DNA from: an uncultured Paracoccus sp.
GTDB lineage: Bacteria; Pseudomonadota; Alphaproteobacteria; Rhodobacterales; Rhodobacteraceae
Assembly (NCBI RefSeq): GCF_937873615.1
Contig: NZ_CALMYP010000066.1
Location: 1-64,000, forward strand
Direction: 5' to 3'
Length of the DNA: 64,000 nucleotides
In this document: positions 35,682-46,395 of the stretch, piece by piece
Position numbering within the stretch: the first letter of the stretch is position 1
Layout of the letters: every line of letters begins with the position of its first letter
The notes under the pieces: model-generated
The model's input: only the letters and a program-made list of their open reading frames with translations
The model's database searches: none
Told to the model about the DNA's origin: nothing
Translations under genes and position numbers: made by a program

Positions 35682-35809
35682 AGATAGGAGATCATGGGCG
35701 CTGCTGCAACGTTCCGCCGCGCCGTATCGGACGAAGCGCTCTTCGCATAGGCTGCCACTCCGCAGGGCCAGCGGACGACCGCGGGTGGCCGCTGCCGATA
35801 ATCGGGGTG
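35682..35809. other. Junction between AT-rich island and repeat array
   Basis: Base composition returns to GC-rich within a few dozen bases of the HEPN gene stop. No gene, integrase, tRNA fragment or flanking direct repeat marking an insertion end was recognised. Confidence 0.4.
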
Positions 35810-36495
35810 AGCGCTTTATCGTGCCTCTTGCCGCTGACCGGCTGTTCGGCGCGGGCCGGTGAAGAAGCGGCCGCCCAGGGGGCGGTCGGCCGCTGGCCCG
35901 GGCCGCTCGCGCGGCGTGATTCCGGGCCGGGTTGTCGTGGGACGTGCAGGAGAAGGGCGGGGGTGCGTGCTTCATGGGGCCTCTCGCCGCTGAACGGCTG
36001 TTCGGCGAGGATCGGCGAAGAAGCGGTCACCCGGCGGGCGGTCGGCTGCTGGCCCCGGGCCGCTGGCGCGGCTTGATTTCGGGTCGGGTTGTCGGGGGAG
36101 GTGCGGGATAAGGGCGGGGGTGCGTGCTCTATGGGGTGTATCGCCGCTGAACGGCTGTTCGGCGTGGGTCGGCGAAGAAGCAGACACACAGGGGGCGGTC
36201 GGCTGCTGGTCCGGGGCGCTCGCGCGGCGTGATTCCGGGCCGGGCTGTCGGGGGAGGTGCGGGATAAGGGCGGGGGTGCGTGCTCTATGGGGCCTCTCGC
36301 CGCTGAACGGCTGTTCGGCGCGGGTCGGTGAAGAAGCGGCCGCCCAGGGGGCGGTCGGCCGCTGGCCCGGGCCGCTGGCGCGGCTTGATTCCGGGCCGGG
36401 CTGTCGGGCGAGGTGCGGGACAAGGGCGGGGGTGCGTGCTCTATGGGGTCTCTCGCCGCTGAACGGCTGTTCGGCGTGGATCGGCGAAGACGCGG
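35810..36495. repeat. 156-bp tandem repeat, about 4.3 copies
   Basis: The landmark CCGCTGAMCGGCTGTTCGGC starts at 35831, 35987, 36144, 36300 and 36456, a period of 156-157 bases. The first and last copies are partial. Because 156 is divisible by three, long frames stay open on both strands; the minus strand would encode a 52-residue Pro/Arg/Ala repeat. Each full unit carries an inverted repeat around AGCGGCCG / CGGCCGCT (35866-35894, copy 1; 36335-36363, copy 4). In copy 3 (36179-36207) it is AGCAG / CTGCT, a compensated change. No SD-led start supports translation. Confidence 0.85.
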
Positions 36496-36501
36496 GCGCG
36501 C

Positions 36502-37101
36502 TCACTCGGACGGGGCGAGGGCGGGCGGCAGGTTCTCGATGGCGTCAAGGGCGACGTTATCGGCGAGGATGTCGTCGCAATAGACCTCATTGAGCGAGAT
36601 CGAGGGGGAATAAAGCCCGTCGATCACGCCCAGAGACTCAGGACCGCGCGGGCCGTATCGGGCGGTCGACCATGCCTCCAGCGAGTCGAGGCCGTCATTC
36701 GATCCGAAGGAGAGCATCTGGTAGCGGTCGAGATCGTCGATCCGCTCATTCGGGGGGTAGAGATCGGGGTTTTCGGCATTGACGGTCGCGCTCATCACCC
36801 CGCCGCAGACGGCATTGGCGTTGAAACCGTCGAGCCAGAGGCCGCCGGGAATGGCGAAGCAACTGTAGGATTCGAAATCCTCGCGGTCGCCGGGATGGAT
36901 CAGCCCGGCCTCCATCATCGCGCGCAGGATGCGGGTCGGGTCGGGATCACGGGTGCAGGCCAGTTCCTCAACCGCCAGGGCGGTGATATGGGGCGGCGCG
37001 GGCGGTGCCTGCGCGACGGTGGCGGATGGCGGCATCGGGCCGGGGAACCAGCCGTTCAGGATATAGAAGAAGACAAAGCCGAAGATGAAATCGAAGATCA
37101 C
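36502..37101 (-). CDS. Membrane-anchored protein of unknown function
   Basis: A 199-residue protein with one N-terminal hydrophobic segment (MIFDFIFGFVFFYILNGWF), a Pro/Ala-rich linker, then a probably periplasmic acidic domain with Cys in LACTRDPD, YSCFAIPG, AVCGG and VYCDD that may form disulfides. Not recognised. Its stop lies just where the tandem repeat ends, so the repeat array occupies its 3' flank. Confidence 0.55.
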   Translation of the reverse strand: MIFDFIFGFVFFYILNGWFPGPMPPSATVAQAPPAPPHITALAVEELACTRDPDPTRILRAMMEAGLIHPGDREDFESYSCFAIPGGLWLDGFNANAVCGGVMSATVNAENPDLYPPNERIDDLDRYQMLSFGSNDGLDSLEAWSTARYGPRGPESLGVIDGLYSPSISLNEVYCDDILADNVALDAIENLPPALAPSE

Positions 37102-37190
37102 CGCGTAACCCCAAGCCGTTCAAACGATGCGCCGAGACTAGCACCGGCGGCGCGGATCGGCACCCCGGATTTCGGGTGCGTGGCCGGGTG

Positions 37191-38168
37191 TCAGCCGCGA
37201 TGCAGCAGGCTGGCGAAGGTGGTCGGATCGAGGCTGTCCTGCGCGAAGGTCGGGCCGTTGACCAGCATCGACACGGCGTCGTGGCTGTGCAGCGATTCCT
37301 GGTGGCTGGCGATGACGCGGAAATCGGCGATGCGGGGATCGGCGATCAGCTGCTCGGCAAAGCTGCGCACCGCGTCTTCGACGAAGATCGGGTTGGCGGC
37401 GTTCAACTCGGCGAAGGCCTGTTCGTCCTCGCGCTTGACCATGACCTGGGTTTCGGTGGGCACGGCGCGGCGGCACAGCGCGATCATGTCCTCGAACCAG
37501 AGCTTGTCATGGCCCTTCATCAGCACCGAGATCCGCGCCACCGAACGCTGCGAATGCGGCGTCGCCAGCCGGCCTCGGCTTTCGCGGGCATGTTCGGACA
37601 GTTCCAGCGAGCAGGGGCAGGTCGAGGAATAGACGTAATCGACATGCATGATCCGCCGGCGCTGGCCCTGATGTTCGATCAGTTCCAGCGCGATGTCGTA
37701 ATATTGCCAGCCCGACAGGCCCGAGCGCAGAGAATCGACCCGCACCGGATAGGAGAACCGCATCTGGATGCGGGCGTCCATGCTGCCCAGATCGTCCTTG
37801 TAGTCGTCGAGCGCCGTCTGCAGCACGTCGAGGCTGAATTCCTTGTCTGCATGGGCATAGAAGCTGCGCATGATGCGGCTCATGTTGATGCCCTTGCGGT
37901 CGGCTTCCAGGCTGACGGTGCCGGTGACGCTGGTTTCCAGCGCAATCTCTCCGCCGTCGCGGGTCTGATAGCGGATCGGCAGGCGGAAATTGGAAATCCC
38001 GACATGCTGGATCAGCACATTGGCGCCGACGATCAGGCTGGCCGGGCCGTTCTGCAGGTCGGGCAGGCTGGCCTTGTATTGCGGATCGACCTTGAAATCG
38101 GCGTCATAGTCGCGGGCGAGCGCGGGATAGACGGTCGGCGGGCGCGGCGTGTTCACGGGCGGCTCCAT
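37191..38168 (-). CDS. folE2: GTP cyclohydrolase FolE2 (type IB)
   Basis: A 325-residue GTP cyclohydrolase of the FolE2 class, which makes dihydroneopterin triphosphate for folate. The diagnostic segment is SSTCPCSLELSEH (about residues 180-195) with the metal-site Cys, plus VGISNFRLPIRY and EDAVRSFAEQLIADPR. FolE2 is the metal-flexible alternative to zinc-dependent FolE and in many bacteria is induced by zinc limitation; no Zur box was identified here. Confidence 0.92.
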   Translation of the reverse strand: MEPPVNTPRPPTVYPALARDYDADFKVDPQYKASLPDLQNGPASLIVGANVLIQHVGISNFRLPIRYQTRDGGEIALETSVTGTVSLEADRKGINMSRIMRSFYAHADKEFSLDVLQTALDDYKDDLGSMDARIQMRFSYPVRVDSLRSGLSGWQYYDIALELIEHQGQRRRIMHVDYVYSSTCPCSLELSEHARESRGRLATPHSQRSVARISVLMKGHDKLWFEDMIALCRRAVPTETQVMVKREDEQAFAELNAANPIFVEDAVRSFAEQLIADPRIADFRVIASHQESLHSHDAVSMLVNGPTFAQDSLDPTTFASLLHRG

Positions 38169-38220
38169 GGCTGTTCGCCCGTCCGATATAGGGCGGATTG
38201 ACGAAATCTAAAGAGTTTTC

Positions 38221-38255
38221 GGCAAGGATCGCGACAAATGACGCGAATCCTTGCC
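38221..38255. other. Hairpin between metZ and folE2
   Basis: GGCAAGGATCGCG and CGCG-A-ATCCTTGCC form a 13-bp inverted repeat with one bulge. It follows the metZ stop on the minus strand but no T-run follows it in that direction, so it may be a weak terminator or processing structure. Confidence 0.45.
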
Positions 38256-38267
38256 GCCCTGATCCGG

Positions 38268-39443
38268 TTATTCCAATGCCTGACGCAGATCCGCGATCAG
38301 GTCGTCGGGATGTTCCAGCCCGACCGACAGGCGCACCAGACCGGGGGTGATGCCAAGCGCCAGCCGGTCTTCCTCGGCCAGGCGCTGATGGGTGGTGGTT
38401 GTCGGGTGGGTGACGATGGATTTCGCATCGCCGAGATTGTTCGAGATCAGGATCAGGTTCAGTTTGTTCAGCACCTCGAAAGCCGCCTGCTGGCCGCCTT
38501 TGATCTCAAGCGCGATCATGGTGCCGCCCGATCCCATCTGCACCATCGCCAGATCGTGCTGGGGATGATCCGGCAGGCCGGGATAGATCAGCCGCGACAG
38601 TTTCGCATGGTCCGTCAGCGCCTTGGCGATGGCCGCCGCGCTGTCGGCCATGGCCCGCACCCGCAGGTCGAGCGTGGTCAGCCCGGTCAGCATCAGCCAG
38701 GAATTGAACGGGCTGATCGCGCCGCCCGAATGTTTCAGATAGGGCTCGGCCACCTCGCGGATGAACTGCCTGGTGCCGCAGATCACCCCGCCCAAGCCCC
38801 GGCCCGCGCCGTCGATATGCTTGGTCGTCGAATAGATCACCACATCGGCGCCCTGTTCGACCACGCGCGAGAAGACCGGGGTGGCGAAGACATTGTCGAC
38901 CATCACCAGCGCGCCTTGCGCATGGGCGATCTTGGCCACGGCCTCGATATCGACCACATCCAGCGCCGGGTTCGAGACCGATTCGAAGAATACCGCCACC
39001 GTGCCGGGGCGCACCGCCGCGCGCCACTGGTCCAGATCGGTGCCGTCGACCAGCGTCACCTCGACCCCGAAGCGCTTGAGCACATCGAGGATATAGAGGT
39101 TCGATCCGAACAGCGCCCGCGCGGCGACGACATGGCTGCCCTGCTGGCAGACCGCCATCAGCGCGCCATTGACAGCGGCCATGCCCGAGGTGGTGGCGAA
39201 GGCGTCCTCGGTCCCTTCCAGCGCCGCCATCCGGTCTTCGAACATGCGGTTGGTCGGGTTGCCGTAGCGGGCATAGATGAATTCGTCCTCGCCCACCTTC
39301 TCGAACCGGGCCTGAGCCTGTTCGGCGGTGTCATAGACGAAGCCCTGGGTCATGAACATCGCCTCGGCCATCTCGCCATATTGGCTGCGACGGGTGCCGG
39401 CGTGCACGGCAAGGCTGCGCTTGTGCAGATTGCGATTGTCCAT
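38268..39443 (-). CDS. metZ: O-succinylhomoserine sulfhydrylase
   Basis: A 391-residue PLP enzyme of the Cys/Met metabolism family. The PLP lysine is in VVIYSTTKHIDGAG, preceded by VMVDNVFATPV; ARYGNPTNRMFEDRMAALEGTE and SGMAAVNGA are family hallmarks. It makes homocysteine from activated homoserine and sulfide. The MetZ-type start MDNRNLHKRSLAVHAGTRRS fixes the ATG at 39443. It could in principle use O-acetylhomoserine instead. Upstream lie three phased GTCAC repeats. Confidence 0.9.
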   Translation of the reverse strand: MDNRNLHKRSLAVHAGTRRSQYGEMAEAMFMTQGFVYDTAEQAQARFEKVGEDEFIYARYGNPTNRMFEDRMAALEGTEDAFATTSGMAAVNGALMAVCQQGSHVVAARALFGSNLYILDVLKRFGVEVTLVDGTDLDQWRAAVRPGTVAVFFESVSNPALDVVDIEAVAKIAHAQGALVMVDNVFATPVFSRVVEQGADVVIYSTTKHIDGAGRGLGGVICGTRQFIREVAEPYLKHSGGAISPFNSWLMLTGLTTLDLRVRAMADSAAAIAKALTDHAKLSRLIYPGLPDHPQHDLAMVQMGSGGTMIALEIKGGQQAAFEVLNKLNLILISNNLGDAKSIVTHPTTTTHQRLAEEDRLALGITPGLVRLSVGLEHPDDLIADLRQALE

Positions 39444-39544
39444 GAGATGCCTCGTTTGTTGCCTGCCCGCGTTAACCCTGCGGGCGGGCAAAAGCAAGAA
39501 ACCGACGGGACCATTCCGCCAGCCGCCGGGATTGGCGGGGCGAT

Positions 39545-39571
39545 GTCACATCGGCGTCACAGCCCGGTCAC
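39545..39571. promoter_or_regulatory. Three GTCAC direct repeats with 11-bp spacing
   Basis: GTCAC at 39545, 39556 and 39567, in the 190-base divergent region between metZ and the hydrolase gene. Equal 11-base spacing puts the repeats on one helix face, as for a multimeric regulator site. No known regulator is assigned. Confidence 0.35.
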
Positions 39572-39630
39572 GCCGCTGTCGCGCCTGAGGTCTATGGCGC
39601 AAGCAACGGAAACCGAGGGCGAAGTGGATC

Positions 39631-40533
39631 ATGGCCATCCTTCCGGTCAATGCCGGGCAGCCGCTTCCGGCTGGACTTATGGCCCGCGCCGCCGGGCTGG
39701 CACCGGGCGCGCCGATCATCGTCATGATCCACGGCTATCGCTATTGCCCGACCGATCCCGCCTGCGATCCCCACCGCCATATCCTTGCGCCAGAACCTGC
39801 AAGACCGGGGGCGCGCCGTTCCCGATCCTGGCCCAGCGCGCTGGGTTTCAGCGCCGAGGGCCCCGAGGGGCTGGGCATCGCCTTTGGCTGGCCGGCGCGG
39901 GGGCGGCTGTCGGCGGCCTATCGGCGGGCGGGCAGCGCCGGGCAGGAACTGGCGGAACTGATCGCGGCGCTCTCGCAGGTGGGCGCGCGCCCGGTGCAGC
40001 TGATCGGGCATTCGCTGGGCGCGCGCGTGGCCCTGCAGGCGCTGGCTGCGGCGGCACCCGGCGAGATCGGGCGCATGGTGCTGATGGCCGCAGCCGAATT
40101 GCGTCCCGCGGCCGAGGCTGCGATCGACAGCCCCGCCGGCCAGCGGGCCGAGGTCATCAACGTCACCTCGCGCGAGAACGATCTTTTCGATCTGGGGCTG
40201 GAGCTTCTGGTCGGGCGCGCCCGCAGTCCGGCGCTTGGCTTTGGCCTGTCGCGGTCGCGGCGCAACTGGCTGGACCTGCAGATCGACGCGGCAGAGGTGC
40301 GCGACGGGCTGGCCCGGCTTGGCTTTCACATCGGCACCGATATCGCCCGCGCCTGCCACTGGTCGCCCTATCTGCGCGACGGGTTGTTCGATTTCTACCG
40401 CATGGCGCTGGCCCGGCCCTGGGCGCTGCCGCTGGGGCTGCTGCGCGACCATTTGCCGATCGGGCAGACGCCGCGCTGGTCGCGGCTGTTGCAGGGGCCG
40501 GCCGGGCGTCAGTCGTCCTTGTCGAGCGCATAG
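39631..40533 (+). CDS. Alpha/beta hydrolase family protein
   Basis: A 300-residue protein with an alpha/beta-hydrolase core: oxyanion segment MIHGYRYCP (about residues 32-40), nucleophile elbow GHSLGAR near residue 130, and likely His in the C-terminal third (RACHWSPY). Substrate unknown. It has no signal peptide. Its end overlaps the convergent yciB stop by 25 bases. Confidence 0.75.
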   Translation: MAILPVNAGQPLPAGLMARAAGLAPGAPIIVMIHGYRYCPTDPACDPHRHILAPEPARPGARRSRSWPSALGFSAEGPEGLGIAFGWPARGRLSAAYRRAGSAGQELAELIAALSQVGARPVQLIGHSLGARVALQALAAAAPGEIGRMVLMAAAELRPAAEAAIDSPAGQRAEVINVTSRENDLFDLGLELLVGRARSPALGFGLSRSRRNWLDLQIDAAEVRDGLARLGFHIGTDIARACHWSPYLRDGLFDFYRMALARPWALPLGLLRDHLPIGQTPRWSRLLQGPAGRQSSLSSA

Positions 40534-41102
40534 GCCGAGAACAGCCGCGTATTGGCCATGAAGAAGGCGAACATGACCACCGGCAGGCCGAAGGTCTTGA
40601 AATTCACCCAGGCGGTATCCGAGAGGTTGCGCCAGATCAGTTCGTTGGCGATGGCGAGGCCGATGAACAGCAGCACCATGCGGAAGGTCAGTTTCATCCA
40701 GCCCTCGTGGCGCATCGGCAGGGCCTCGCCCATGACCAGTTCCAGCCAGTTCTTGCGCAGCACCAGCCCGAGGCTGAGCAGGCCGGCGAAGATCGCATAG
40801 ATGATCGTCACCTTCATCTTCAGGAAGCGTTCATCGTTCAGCCAGATCGTCAGCCCGCCGAAGACCACCACCAGCACCAGCGTCAAGAGTTGCATGGCCG
40901 AGACCTTGCCGGTCAGCCGCCACAGCGCGAAAGTGGTCAGCGCCAGCACCGGCACGAAGATCATCGTCGCCACGATGAAGCCGCCATATTCGGTCCCGCC
41001 CAGCATCACCGTGCGGCTGCGCATGACCATGAAGACGGCGAAGAACAGGATCAGCGGCCCGTATTCCAGCGCCGGTCTGACCCAGGGTTTGACCTCTTTC
41101 AT
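40509..41102 (-). CDS. Inner-membrane-spanning protein YciB (septation protein A)
   Basis: A 197-residue protein with five or six hydrophobic segments. The family features KPWVRPALEYGPLILFF, KMKVTIIYAIFAG, and NWLELVMGEALPMRHEGW are clear. YciB/IspZ proteins span the inner membrane and influence envelope integrity and division; the exact activity is unsettled. It is convergent with the hydrolase gene and lies before a DUF1223 gene. Confidence 0.9.
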   Translation of the reverse strand: MKEVKPWVRPALEYGPLILFFAVFMVMRSRTVMLGGTEYGGFIVATMIFVPVLALTTFALWRLTGKVSAMQLLTLVLVVVFGGLTIWLNDERFLKMKVTIIYAIFAGLLSLGLVLRKNWLELVMGEALPMRHEGWMKLTFRMVLLFIGLAIANELIWRNLSDTAWVNFKTFGLPVVMFAFFMANTRLFSAYALDKDD

Positions 41103-41177
41103 TCTGTTTCCTTCAACGGGGCGTTTATCGGCGCAATCTTTCGCATTCCGCCGCCATGGGCAAGCCGCCGCCCGGGT

Positions 41178-42182
41178 TCAGTCCAGCAGGATGGTGGCGA
41201 AGATCTCTCCGGGGCGCTGCTGGCGCATGTGCTGGACGATCAGCGCGTGACGTGTGTCTTTCGGCAGATCGGCTGCGGCGCCGGCGCCCAGCGTCACCGT
41301 CATCCGAAGCGGCGCCTTGCCGTCCCAATGCGAAAGGACATCGCTGCTGACGACGATATTGTGCATGGCAAGCGTCTTGCCGGCATTCTCTCCCGCGCTG
41401 ACCGTGACCGAGCGCGCCGGCAGGTAGCGGATCAGTTGCACCGCGATCTCGGCGGGCAGCGCGGCCAGCGGCGTCAACTCGATCTCGCTGCGCGCGCCGT
41501 CGAGCTTGCGGCTGATGGCGACATGATCGCCCTCGGCGCGTTCGCGCTTGACCGCCGCCATCAGCGCCGCCGGGTTCGGGTGGTCCAGCGCCGCCTCTCC
41601 TTCAACGATGACCTGCGGGGTGAACAGGATGCGCGCCCCCCGCGAGATGTTATAGCCCTTCTGCCGGTCGCCGGATTCGGGTCGGGCGAAATCGTCGGCC
41701 CAGCCCAGATAATCCCAGTAATCGACATGCCAGCCGAGAATCAGCACATCCGGCCGGCCTTTCAGGTCGGCCAGCATGTCCTCGGCAAAGGGGCAGGCCT
41801 CGCAGCCCTGGGCGGTGAACAGCTCGACCACGATGGGCGAGGGGATGCGCGGGCCATGGGCGATTTCCGGCTGCGCGGAGCGGCTTGTCGGGGCGATGGA
41901 CATCAGCCCGGTGGCGGGGGCGGCGCCTTCCGAGCGGCCGCGCGGTTTCGCCACGGCGTCATCCATGGCGTCGATCACCGCATCCACATCGTCCATGATG
42001 TCGCCGTAATCGGGTTTCTGCGCCAGCCGGCGGGGGGCGTCCTGCATCGGTGAAGATGTCACCGCCGCCCTGCCCCCAGGATCGCGCGGCGCGGCGTCGA
42101 AGGCGGCGGCAGGACCGGGCTGCACCGGCAGCAGCAGCAGGGCGAGGCCCAGGATGATGAAAGGGGCGGTCTTCGGCAGCAT
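41178..42182 (-). CDS. DUF1223 thioredoxin-fold exported protein
   Basis: A 334-residue protein with a signal peptide (about 1-27), a low-complexity segment of about 90 residues, then a DUF1223 domain: SPIVVELFTAQGCEACPFAED with a CxxC pair (CEAC), GWHVDYWDYLGW and a TPQVIVEG cis-Pro segment. The fold is thioredoxin-like; it may have redox activity in the periplasm. The start at 42182 gives the signal peptide. Substrate unknown. Confidence 0.8.
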   Translation of the reverse strand: MLPKTAPFIILGLALLLLPVQPGPAAAFDAAPRDPGGRAAVTSSPMQDAPRRLAQKPDYGDIMDDVDAVIDAMDDAVAKPRGRSEGAAPATGLMSIAPTSRSAQPEIAHGPRIPSPIVVELFTAQGCEACPFAEDMLADLKGRPDVLILGWHVDYWDYLGWADDFARPESGDRQKGYNISRGARILFTPQVIVEGEAALDHPNPAALMAAVKRERAEGDHVAISRKLDGARSEIELTPLAALPAEIAVQLIRYLPARSVTVSAGENAGKTLAMHNIVVSSDVLSHWDGKAPLRMTVTLGAGAAADLPKDTRHALIVQHMRQQRPGEIFATILLD

Positions 42183-42437
42183 CGCGGTCGGTCTGTCCTT
42201 TCCTGCCCCACTTGGCCCTGTCGTCGGCAATGGGGGATAGGCCATCGGCTGCGAAATCCCAAATCAACGCTGTGTTACGGGCAATGTCCCGCCGCCACGT
42301 TGCACTTGTGCAACAAGCCGCTTGTCGGTATACATTCGCATACCAAGCGAGTCTCGCCCACTTGAAACGACTCTCCGAATGGGGCATTTCAGGCGCGAAC
42401 CGACTGCCGAACCCATCCAACCGACAGGGAGGCCCAC

Positions 42438-45206
<2,769 letters not shown>

Positions 45207-45229
45207 GCCCGCAGTCACAAGAGAAACAA

Positions 45230-45259
45230 AAAACCCCCGGCCTTTGCGCCGGGGGTTTT
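45230..45259. terminator. Bidirectional terminator behind acnA
   Basis: AAAACCCCCGGC, loop CTTTGC, GCCGGGGGTTTT: a 12-bp perfect stem with A- and T-runs. It serves acnA and the convergent Ala-rich protein gene. Confidence 0.93.
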
Positions 45260-45302
45260 GCTTTTTGCGGCCCTGTCCGATGGCCAGCCGGGGGCGGTCA
45301 GG

Positions 45303-46295
45303 TCACTGGCTGGCAGCGTCGCTTGCGGCTTCTGCCGCTTCGCTGGCGGCTTCGGCTGCGGCTTCGGCGGCCTGCTGGACCGCATCCTCAACCGCGCTCG
45401 CGGCGGCATCTGCCGCTTCCGCCGCCGCTTCGGCTGCGGATTCCGCCGCGTCTACGGCTTCCTCGGCCTCTGAGGCGGAGTCGAATTGGTCGTTCCCCGG
45501 TATCTGCGGCGAGATTGACGTGGGCGACAGCGACATCGAATAGATTCCACGATCTTCATCCAGCGAAGACAGCGTGACGCAGTAATCCGCCCCGTCTTCG
45601 CTTGTCAGATCCAGCAGGCTGTTGGTGTCCCCGCCGCCATCGTCGTCGCTGGCGATCTCGCGGCCATATTTGTCCTCGACCTTCAGGAAGGTGTCGAACA
45701 TCGGGCTGCGGGCGGCGATGGTCACGACGGTGCCTGCGGCCAGACGGAAGGCGAGGTTCACATTCTCGTCAAAGACGCCGGTGGTGATGATTTCCTCGCT
45801 GTCGGGGCCAAGCTCGACCGGATCGGCCGCGTTCAGGATGCAGGCATCGGGCGGCGGCGCGGCGCTGATCGAGAAGGGCACGACCAGGCTGGACGCGTCG
45901 AGCCCGCCATAGACACCGACCTGTGCGCAATAGGTGCCGGGATCCAGCATCGCGATCAGGCGGGCATTGGAGTCCGCGCCGCTATCGTCGTCGGATTCCA
46001 CCACATTGCCATCGGTATCGAAGAGGATCAGCGTCGTATCCCGTTCAGACGTCAAGGTGGTCAGGGTGATCGCCATCTGCGATTTCACCGTCAGTTCGGT
46101 ATAGCGCGGCTCGTTCCGGCGCAGTTCGACAAGCCCGCCGGTGGTTTCGGTCGGCGTCGCTTCCAGCACCATGGGCGGGCTGTTCAGCGCGAGCGGTTGG
46201 CCGCAGGCGCCGGTATCCTGCGCGGCGGCGGCACCGGCGAAAAGCGTCAGCGGGGCGGCAAGGGCAAGGGGACGAATCTGTTGCGTGATCTTCAT
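45303..46295 (-). CDS. Exported protein with Ala/Glu-rich C-terminal helix
   Basis: A 330-residue protein: signal peptide (about 1-25, LALAAPLTLFAGAAAA before QDTGA), then two similar beta-rich domains (about 60-140 and 170-260) resembling bacterial pre-peptidase C-terminal modules (TLILFDTDGNVVESDDDSG and FLKVEDKYGREIASDDDGG), then a C-terminal stretch of about 55 residues made of AAEAA-type repeats, probably a long amphipathic helix. A GAGG precedes the ATG. Function unknown, perhaps surface- or wall-associated. Confidence 0.65.
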   Translation of the reverse strand: MKITQQIRPLALAAPLTLFAGAAAAQDTGACGQPLALNSPPMVLEATPTETTGGLVELRRNEPRYTELTVKSQMAITLTTLTSERDTTLILFDTDGNVVESDDDSGADSNARLIAMLDPGTYCAQVGVYGGLDASSLVVPFSISAAPPPDACILNAADPVELGPDSEEIITTGVFDENVNLAFRLAAGTVVTIAARSPMFDTFLKVEDKYGREIASDDDGGGDTNSLLDLTSEDGADYCVTLSSLDEDRGIYSMSLSPTSISPQIPGNDQFDSASEAEEAVDAAESAAEAAAEAADAAASAVEDAVQQAAEAAAEAASEAAEAASDAASQ

Positions 46296-46395
46296 ATGAA
46301 CCTCGGAAACCTGAAACAGACCCTTCATAGCCCGCCGCCGTGAATTGGCCAACCGACCGAGGCGGAAACGTGCCGGTGAGACCCTTCGGGCGCGG

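Noticed and set aside
35972-36505. Pro/Arg-rich repeat protein on the minus strand of the minisatellite
   Set aside because: No ribosome site or family match; a 157-base step in the period shifts frame. Reported as a repeat instead.
36120-36593. Gly/Arg-rich frame on the plus strand of the minisatellite
   Set aside because: Same reason; it also runs into the opposite membrane-protein gene.
39444-39630. SAM-II or SAM-V riboswitch before metZ
   Set aside because: A stem TGCCCGC/GCGGGCA with GGTTAAC in the loop looks suggestive, but the conserved pseudoknot core of SAM-II could not be matched.
38238-42053. Very long plus-strand open frame of about 1270 codons
   Set aside because: It runs antisense to metZ and yciB and out of frame with the hydrolase gene; it has no recognisable domain and is an effect of high GC.
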